Of a DNA stretch of 64,000 nt, positions 57,210 to 64,000 are shown piece after piece. The DNA is taken from positions 101,110,064 to 101,174,063 of the forward strand of contig JAVIAB010000092.1 in NCBI GenBank assembly GCA_032433765.1, read 5' to 3'. Position numbers and translations under genes: made by a program. The stretch's first letter is position 1. Every line of letters begins with the position of its first letter. This stretch comes from Megaustenia siamemsis. Its lineage: Eukaryota > Mollusca > Gastropoda > Stylommatophora > Ariophantidae. The notes under the pieces are model-generated. The model saw only the letters and a program-made list of their open reading frames with translations, was not told where the DNA came from and did not search any database.

Positions 57210-57825
57210 GCAGTAAATAGTACAACCTGTGGCTGCCCTGCTGCCTTGCAGGTAAGCTCGGGAGAGTAAAAGGCTAAGGGAGGGTAACCCGAAGTAAAAC
57301 AACCCCACTGCTTGTGGGTGAGACTTCTTAGTCAAGGGCTAGCGGAGCCAACCGTAAACAAACCGACGGAAGGCAACAGAAAACCACCGTCGTAACTTCT
57401 TTATGTAATCATGAATCGCCACAAAATGTATGTGAATCATGGACAATAGGACAATTGACAAGCAAATCACTGGAGTCTGTAGAAATGTGGTTTTACAGAA
57501 GAATGTTGAGAATATCATGGACAGCTAAGAAGAGAAATGAACGTGTTCTGAAAGAGGTCAACGCAAAAAGAGAGCTAATTTCCAATATTAGGAAGAGACA
57601 ATCATCATTTTTTGGCCATGTAATGAGAAGAGAACAACTGGAGTATATTGTACCAACAGGAAATATTGAGAGATGAAGAGATAGAGGGAAGCAAAGAGAA
57701 AAAATACCACACAACTTAAGATAATGGCTTGGCAGAAGGTCAACATCAGAAATGATAAATAACTGTCGAGATCGAAAGTTGTGGAGAGACATGATCACCT
57801 ACGTCAGCAGGCCTAGATGATGATG
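57210..57825 (+). mobile_element. LINE fragment, family B-like, possible internal deletion
   Basis: A GC-richer leader at 57215-57400 (GGGTGAGACTTCTTAGTCAA) is followed at once by the C-terminal coding end: WFYRRMLRISWTAKKRNERV, LKEVNAKRELISNIRKRQSS, FFGHVMRREQLEYIVPTGNI and, after a stop, RKLWRDMITYVSRP. It ends at GATGATGATG near 57825. No endonuclease or reverse transcriptase lies between. The leader may be a LINE 5' UTR or unrelated. Confidence 0.75.
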
Positions 57826-57829
57826 TTAT

Positions 57830-58305
57830 TTCATCTTAGTTTCTAAATCTATAACATAATACATGAGAACAATAATAATAAAAAAAACAACTGATCGAAA
57901 TTATTGCATAAAAATCCACATCTAAAACAATATTAGATATATCTGTCATTGATCGTGTTTCGTGTAGCTTTCAGGTCCATCATAAAACCACGGGAAAGAA
58001 ACCAATATTCTATAGAACAAAAGTAAACAATACGATAATCTCATTGTGGTAAAATCGATATATTCGATATGGGCTTCCTTTCAGTTGAAAGAACATTCAT
58101 ACAGAAAAAAACTGTTACCAGAGTCATTCAGAGACGGGTAATTGTATTTCGTAGTCAACATTAATAGCCACCCTATGGCAAGTGGTTGTGGCTCTAGCTT
58201 CTGAGTAATGACTCCATCAGTAGCTTCCCCTCAGTTTGGAATTTAAGTGGATCTTCATTATGGTCACAATCCTGGTGCGAATTAATTATAACAATTTGTG
58301 ATTTG
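57830..58305. other. Intron sequence, nothing recognised
   Basis: No supported feature. Confidence 0.4.
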
Positions 58306-58309
58306 TTCT

Positions 58310-58865
58310 CCTTTTCTTTGGTTATTATATTTCTTTGGTTATTATATTTCTTTGGTTATTACGTTTCTTTGGTTATTATATTTCTTTGGTTATTATGTTT
58401 CTTTGGTTATTATGTTTCTTTGGTTATTATATTTCTTTAGTTATTATATTTCTTTGGTTATTATATTTCTTTTGTTATTATGTTTCTTTGGTTATTATAT
58501 TTCTTTGGTTATTATGTTTCGTTGGTTATTATGTTTCTTTAGTTATTATATTTCTTTGGTTATTATGTTTCTTTGGTTATTATGTTGCTTTGGTTATTAT
58601 ATTTCTTTGGTTATTATGTTTCTTTGGTTATTATGTTGCTTTGGTTATTATGTTTCTTTGGTTATTATGTTTCTTTGGTTATTATATTTCTTTGGTTATT
58701 ATGTTTCTTTGGTTATTATGTTTCTTTGGTTATTATATTTCTTTGGTTATTATGTTGCTTTGGTTATTATGTTTCTTTGGTTATTATATTTCTTTGGTTA
58801 TTATATTTCTTTGGTTATTATGTTTCTTTGGTTATTATGTTTCTTTGGTTATTATGTTTCTTTGC
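58310..58865. repeat. 15-bp tandem repeat, about 37 units
   Basis: Units are TATTTCTTTGGTTAT with a T-to-G variant (TGTTTC) and rare TGTTGC. All three frames stay open, giving false hydrophobic ORFs. Confidence 0.98.
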
Positions 58866-59164
58866 TGGAAAGCTGCGATATAGTATAAAGTTTAACTATG
58901 GGCGAACGTCCCTTAACTGTTTACAAGTATGTGCTCTATCAACATTTTCACGTTGCCTAGCGTGTCTATTTAATTTAATCCATGATTTCCCATGTTTTTA
59001 TTAGAATCTCAATTTATACATCAATTTTAAAGTGATAGAATGGGGCTATTCACAATTTGAGATTAGATAATTCATTTCCGAAGGCAAAAAATATTTCTGG
59101 AGCGATAAATTTCGTTAATTTGGCAAGATTACGGCAAATTAAATAATTGATGGAAGCTAATTGA

Positions 59165-59420
59165 CGAATGAGTGCATTGGTGTTGTGGTCAGGGCATTCC
59201 CTAGTGACCTGAAGGTTCTGGATTCAGATGAGCCATATTTTTTTCCCGATCTATAAGACTTTTTGGGATGCAACAATCATCTCGAAATGGGTACCAGAGT
59301 TGCTCGCTGGGAAGGGAGAGATGACTCCCCACGTCATGAAGCGGAATAGTAGTACAATGACGTCATTAACACACTTCATTACCGAATGGCAATTACTATA
59401 TGACTACGTGTTACCCTGAA
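59165..59420 (+). mobile_element. tRNA-derived SINE, family 4 (single copy)
   Basis: The head GTGTTGTGGTCAGGGC resembles an A box and GGTTCTGGATTC a decayed B box, followed by a body with GAAATGGGTACCAGAGTTGC. There is only one copy in the window, so the limits are approximate. Confidence 0.6.
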
Positions 59421-60250
59421 TGACGAATAAAACAATTAGTCTAAAAGATAACTCCTGTTATAAAACACTCTTTATTGGCTTTTGGAAAGAGTAGCAGCAG
59501 GGATTATGGGAATGTACTAACTACAGTGATACTTCCTTAAAGTAAATAACCAGCCGACAAGGTAAACTCACCAATAAAATACAATTATTATTTACTAGTT
59601 GCATATCGTAGATTTCACCCACAGAAAACAACAGTTAAAATAGACTACAGTTGAGACAGTGAACAAATAATCAAAATGATCCAGTGCAATGCTTACCGCC
59701 ACGAGCGATCATAATCCTCTAGGTGTCCTTGATGCTGGTGTTCCTAATAGGTTATCTAGTATTTTCGTCGATGTCTTTCTCTGTTTTTATTTCCTAATCT
59801 TTCTATACTGCCGTCAGTCTTTTATTACTCATTTATATTTTTCCGCTTGTTTTCTTGTTCTATAAATTTATGCTTAAAGTATGTTTTTGGCAGGTTCAAA
59901 TAGCAACAAAATATTCAGCAGACATGAGCAGAGAAGGACATTTAGACTCAGAACAGGTCACTGTGACCTCAGAGCACATTTACACAAGAAAGGACTCAGT
60001 GACTTTGAATCATGTGACTGCGGAGCATCCAAACTCCGGAGTATGCTCTGAATGACTACAGGATTGCAGCACTAACACTATAAGAACACAAATATGGCCC
60101 ACAGAAACAACCCTACATGACAAGTTATGGGGAATCGATGAAGATCTCAAACGTACCATCTTGTTCGTGACCCATGTTGGTCTTAATGTCTAAACACATA
60201 GCCATAGGTGAACAGTGAAGAAGAAGAAATGTTTAAATTCTACGCCCCCA
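59421..60250. other. Upstream intron or flank, nothing firm
   Basis: No receptor exon recognised. A 47-bp frame with splice-like edges at 59697-59743 is discussed under rejected items. Confidence 0.4.
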
Positions 60251-60254
60251 ACCA

Positions 60255-60380
60255 CCCACCCGCCCGCCCGCCCGCCCGCCCGCCCGCCCGCCCGCCCGCC
60301 CGCCCGCCCGTCCGTCCGTCCGTCCGTCCGTCCGTCCGTCCGTCCGTCCGTCCGTCCATCCATCCATCCATCCATCCATC
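60255..60380. repeat. Tetranucleotide array in three variant blocks
   Basis: CCCG units (about 60259-60310), then CCGT (to about 60354), then CCAT (to 60380). Confidence 0.98.
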
Positions 60381-60970
60381 GTCCTTTCGAGCCGAGTACG
60401 GCACATAGGGCAGAACCAATCTCAAAAACAGAAACCTTGCGTGCCAAAATGGCACATATTGCAGAGATCACTGATTCTAAAATCTATGGCTCTGTTTCCA
60501 TAACAATACTTTTAACAATGACAGCTTGTCAAGCCATTGATCAATCTCCTTAGTCGCCTCTTACGACATGCTTGGAAGGTCACAGTGTCACTATTCTTTA
60601 CTCATAATGAGGCCCCGCTAACACACAGGACACACAGGAATGTTTAAATTAAGTGACATAATTAATGAATGATACTAGGTGCATTCAGAATTTGCAGAAA
60701 GTATGTAATTATATAAATATATTGCGAGCTACGGATAATTTGCCAATTTTATTTTGTTATTCAAAGAAAGAATAACACAACCGTTATTTCTCTTTATGAT
60801 GTTCTGTCAGCGGAAGATAAGGCAGAGACAAGCCAGTCAAAGGCAGTTAAGAGGATGACAGTGGGCAAGCTAATTACAAAAGCATGTTTTGGAAAGAATT
60901 TTACAAATATAGAGAGAGACTTTAGATGTCCCAAGGAAGCAATGACCCCATTAAATAGCAACTACGTAAC
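60381..60970. other. Non-coding, possible repeat end
   Basis: CTTAGTCGCCTCTTACGACA at about 60549 resembles text at 52540. Nothing else recognised. Confidence 0.45.
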
Positions 60971-60971
60971 A

Positions 60972-61340
60972 TAAAGGAGCTGCTACACGGTATAGAGGTG
61001 CTGCTACACGACATAGTGGTGCTGATACACGACATAGAGGTGCTGCTGCACGACGTTGAGGTGCTGCTACACGGTATAGAGGTGCTGCTATACGGTATAG
61101 AGATGCTGCAACACGACATAGAGATGGCGCTACACGACATAGAGGTGCTGCTACACGACGTTGAGGTGCTGCAACACGACATAGTGATGCTGATACACGA
61201 CATAGAGGTGCTGCTACACGAGGTAGAGGTGCTGATACACGACATAGAGGTGCTGATACACGACATAGAGGTGCTGATACACGACATAGAGGTGCTGCTA
61301 CACGACAAAGAGGTGCTGCTACACGACGTAGAGGTGCTGC
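60972..61340. repeat. 21-bp satellite, left part
   Basis: Units are GAGGTGCTGCTACACGACAT plus A, with CGGTATA and CGACGTT variants. The array is interrupted by the solo LTR and resumes at 62594. Confidence 0.97.
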
Positions 61341-62597
61341 TGTAATAGAGTATAGCTAGTGAGAGCATGGGGTCAGGTAACTTAGTTGTTACCCGCTTCT
61401 CAAATGACAATAGCAGTAACAAATGGTAGCGATCATCAGTGTTAAGACATAAAATTTAAGTATGGAAAATTTCCAGCCAGAAATAGAAGTTCACATAGGG
61501 GGGTAGTGGATACACAGAAAGTGAGAAGAAGGAAATGTCCAGAACTACTGGACGACACATAATAGTTTAGGTCCATGGAAATTTCCACAACAGCAGGTTG
61601 GGGAAACAACAATACGTGCATGATTTGACTGCATGACTTTACTGTCCGGTAAACAGCTACCAGGACGGGTCAAGTCATGAAGATGATGGTCACAAATAGT
61701 TTGTTTTGACAAATTTTAGACTGAAGTCATGGAACGGTCAAGTCGTGGACATAAGTTGAACTTTGAGTCACAGTTCGGAAATAGAAATTTGGCGGTGGAA
61801 TTGTTGTAGTGAGAATTGATTGGCTAAAAGGGTCGCAAGTGGTCACTTTGCGACGGTTTGATTGGCTGAAGATATGTCACACAAAGTGTCACAAGTGTGA
61901 GCTTGGAGTATTTAAACTTCAACACTATAGATTTGAGACAGTCAGGATTAAATTAGTCAGGAATAAATAAATTAGAGAGTGAGAGACTAGACGAAGTCAG
62001 AATGTAGACTAAGTAAGCTTAGTCCGGATTCGGCCGAACTGCCGAAGGCAGTTATTAGAAGTTATGTTAAGAGTTAGTCAGGAAAGAGAAGTATACAGTT
62101 AGGAAATTAGACACACAGTTAGAAAAGTTAAGATTAGAAAGTTGAGCCAGTTAGATAGGAAGTTAGAATTTTCAAGTTGTAGTTCAAGTCAGTTGAGAAG
62201 TTATTAAGCAAGTTGATAGAGAGTAGTGAGTATAGCAATGAAAATATGAACTTTAGTGTTGTGAAAGTGCTTAAGAGTGTTTCAAGTTGTTTCACATTCT
62301 TCATGAACGTAACTTGAATAATGTTGTATGCAAGATATGCACTTACGGACATTCAAATAGTCACCGACAATAGTCTCTTGAATGTCCCGAATTAATTAAC
62401 AGTAATTTAAGATAAGTGCATCCACCACTAGTCGATCATTGTGCCTAGAGATCAATAAACTGATTATGATTTTTATAATGAAAGAAAACGAGTTTGTCAT
62501 GAATTACCTGTTGTGATCAACTAAAATAAATGTGATGTCCTGTCAAGAGAGTAGAAAGATAATATAAAGAATTAACATTACAGTCCTATAACACTGC
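61337..62597 (+). mobile_element. Solo LTR inserted in the satellite
   Basis: A 1,253-bp non-repeat block (61341-62593) splits the 21-bp array. It starts TGTAATAG and ends CTATAACA, giving short inverted ends TGT(A/T)ATAG and the TG...CA rule of LTRs. CTGC at 61337-61340 and 62594-62597 can be read as a 4-bp target duplication, though the array itself contains CTGC. A TATA-like TATTTAAA lies at 61909-61916 and AATAAA at 62454-62459, so promoter, R region and poly(A) signal are in LTR order on the plus strand. No internal coding region is present, hence a solo LTR left by recombination. The superfamily cannot be fixed from this. Confidence 0.72.
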
Positions 62598-64000
62598 TAC
62601 ATGACATAGAGGTGCTGCTACACGACGTAGAGGTGCTGTTACATAACTTAAAGGTGCTGAAACACGACATAGAGGTGCTGCTACATAACAGAGGTGCTGC
62701 TACATATCAGAGGTGCTGCAACACGGTATAGAGGTGCTGCTACATATCAGAGGCGCTGCTACACGGTATAGAGGTGTTGCTACATAACAGAGGTGATGCT
62801 ATATAACAGAGGTGCTGCTACATAACAGAAGTGCTGCTACATAACAAAGGTGCTGCTATATAACTGAGGTGCTGCTACATAACAGAGGTGCTGCTACATG
62901 GTATAGATGTGCTACAAAACGACATAGAGGTGCTGCTACATAACAGAGGTCCTGCTACATAACAGAGGTGCTGCAACACGACTTAGAGGTGCTGCTACAC
63001 AACAGAGGTGCTGCTACACGGTTTAGAGGTGCTGCTACATAACGGAGGTGCTGCTACATAACAGAGGTGCTGCTACACGGTATAGAGGGGCTGCTACACG
63101 GTATAGAGGTGCTGCTACATAACAAAGGTGCTGCTAAATACCAGAGGTGCTACTACATAACAGAGGTGCTGCTACATAACAGAGGTGCTGCTACATAACA
63201 GAGGTGTTGATACATAACAGAGGTGCTGCTAAATAACAGAGGTGCTACTACATAACAGAGGTGTTGATACATAACAGAGGTGCTGCTACACGGTATAGAG
63301 GTGCTGCTATATAACAGAGGTGCTGCTACACGGTATAGAGGTGCTGCTACATAACAGAGGTGCTGCTACATAACAGAGGTGCTGCTACATAACAGAGGTT
63401 CTGCTACATAACAGAGGTGCTGCTACACGGTATAGAGGTGCTGCTACATAACAGAGGTGCAGCTACGCGGTATAGAGGTGCTGCTACACGGTATAGAGGT
63501 GCTGCTACACGACATAGAGGTGCTGTAACACGACATAGAGGTGCTGCTACACGACACTGTGATGCTGCTACACGACATAGAGATGCTGGAACCCGACATA
63601 GTGATGCTGCTACACGGTATAAAGGTGCTGCTACACGACACACAGAGGTGCTTCTACACGACATAAAGGTGCTGCAACACGACATAGAGGTGCTGCAACA
63701 CGACATAGAGGTGCTGCAACACGACACACAGAGGTGCTTCTACACGACATAGAGGTGCTGCAACACGACATAGTGATGCTGCTACACGACACACAGAGGT
63801 GCCTCTACACGACATAGAGGTGCTGCAACACGACATAGTGATGCTGCTACACGGTATAAAGGTGCTGCTACACGACACACAGAGATGCTGCTACACGGTA
63901 TAAAGGTGCTGCTACACGACACACAGAGGTGCTTCTACACGACATAGAGGTGCTGCTGCACGACGTTGAGGTGCTGCTACACGGTATAGAGGTGCTGCTA
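62594..64000. repeat. 21/19-bp satellite, right part, runs off window
   Basis: Two interleaved unit types: 21 bp (GAGGTGCTGCTACACGACAT plus A) and 19 bp (GAGGTGCTGCTACATAACA). The 19-bp type dominates 62680-63420, and the 21-bp type with CACACAGAGG variants dominates after 63480. The array continues beyond base 64000. Ser/Cys-rich frames on either strand are by-products. Confidence 0.97.

Noticed and set aside
58298..58888. Hydrophobic frames that look like membrane proteins
   Set aside because: They derive from the 15-bp TTTGGTTAT repeat in all three frames.
59697..59743. Possible upstream receptor exon on the minus strand (TAG acceptor, frame reading HLEDYDRSWR, GTAAGC donor)
   Set aside because: The text vaguely recalls the N-terminal helix of nAChR subunits, but the exon would be only 47 bp, ends before the expected conserved RPV, and has a poor pyrimidine tract.
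60922..61422. Ser/Thr/Cys-rich frame
   Set aside because: It is the 21-bp satellite read on the minus strand.

Overview
The window is eukaryotic and animal. The only host gene I can recognise is a nicotinic acetylcholine receptor (nAChR) alpha-type subunit on the minus strand. Four exons are visible, transcribed from high to low coordinates: 51955-51775 (end of loop A to Cys-loop and loop B), 17648-17499 (loop C with the vicinal cysteine pair), 10631-10427 (TM1-TM2 and start of TM3 linker) and 4000-3342 (TM3, intracellular loop, TM4, stop). All junctions use AG/GT sites and join in frame. The introns are about 34.1, 6.9 and 6.4 kb. The exons for the signal peptide and first part of the ligand-binding domain were not found and probably lie beyond base 64000. 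The receptor type, the kinds of LINEs and tRNA-derived SINEs and the very high minisatellite load suggest a mollusc, most likely a gastropod; that is inference.

Everything else is intron, 3' flank and mobile or repetitive DNA. Non-LTR retrotransposon remnants fall into at least four groups. Family A and family B are RTE-like (endonuclease, YADD reverse transcriptase, tails of ATG/CAT triplets). A third group is I/Nimb-like, with RNase H and a C-terminal Cys/His motif. A fourth has an FADD-type reverse transcriptase. All copies are truncated or broken. At least four tRNA-derived SINE families are present. Four copies of family 1 (987-1241, 7550-7805, 17056-17313, 45110-45373) have 13-14 bp target-site duplications, and one sits inside a family A LINE. 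A family 2 SINE lies only 38 bp upstream of the loop-C exon. A solo LTR of about 1.25 kb (61341-62593) is inserted in a 21-bp satellite.

Roughly a quarter of the window, by my span estimates, is tandem repeat with units of 5 to 60 bp. Large arrays lie at 18.5-20.6 kb (30 bp), 38.4-40.2 kb (35 bp), 45.7-47.1 kb (49 bp), 49.7-50.5 kb (35 bp) and 60.97-64 kb (21/19 bp). The 1.15 kb pentanucleotide array at 32.4-33.55 kb is built of blocks that mostly differ from their neighbours by one base.

The most biologically interesting observation is at the start of exon 51955-51775. The 3' splice site and first codons lie in a 36-bp unit repeated four times. Three copies keep the AG, and all copies keep the reading frame open, so alternative acceptors could add 12 or 24 residues to the receptor's extracellular domain. 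I found no bacterial, phage, CRISPR or operon-like feature.
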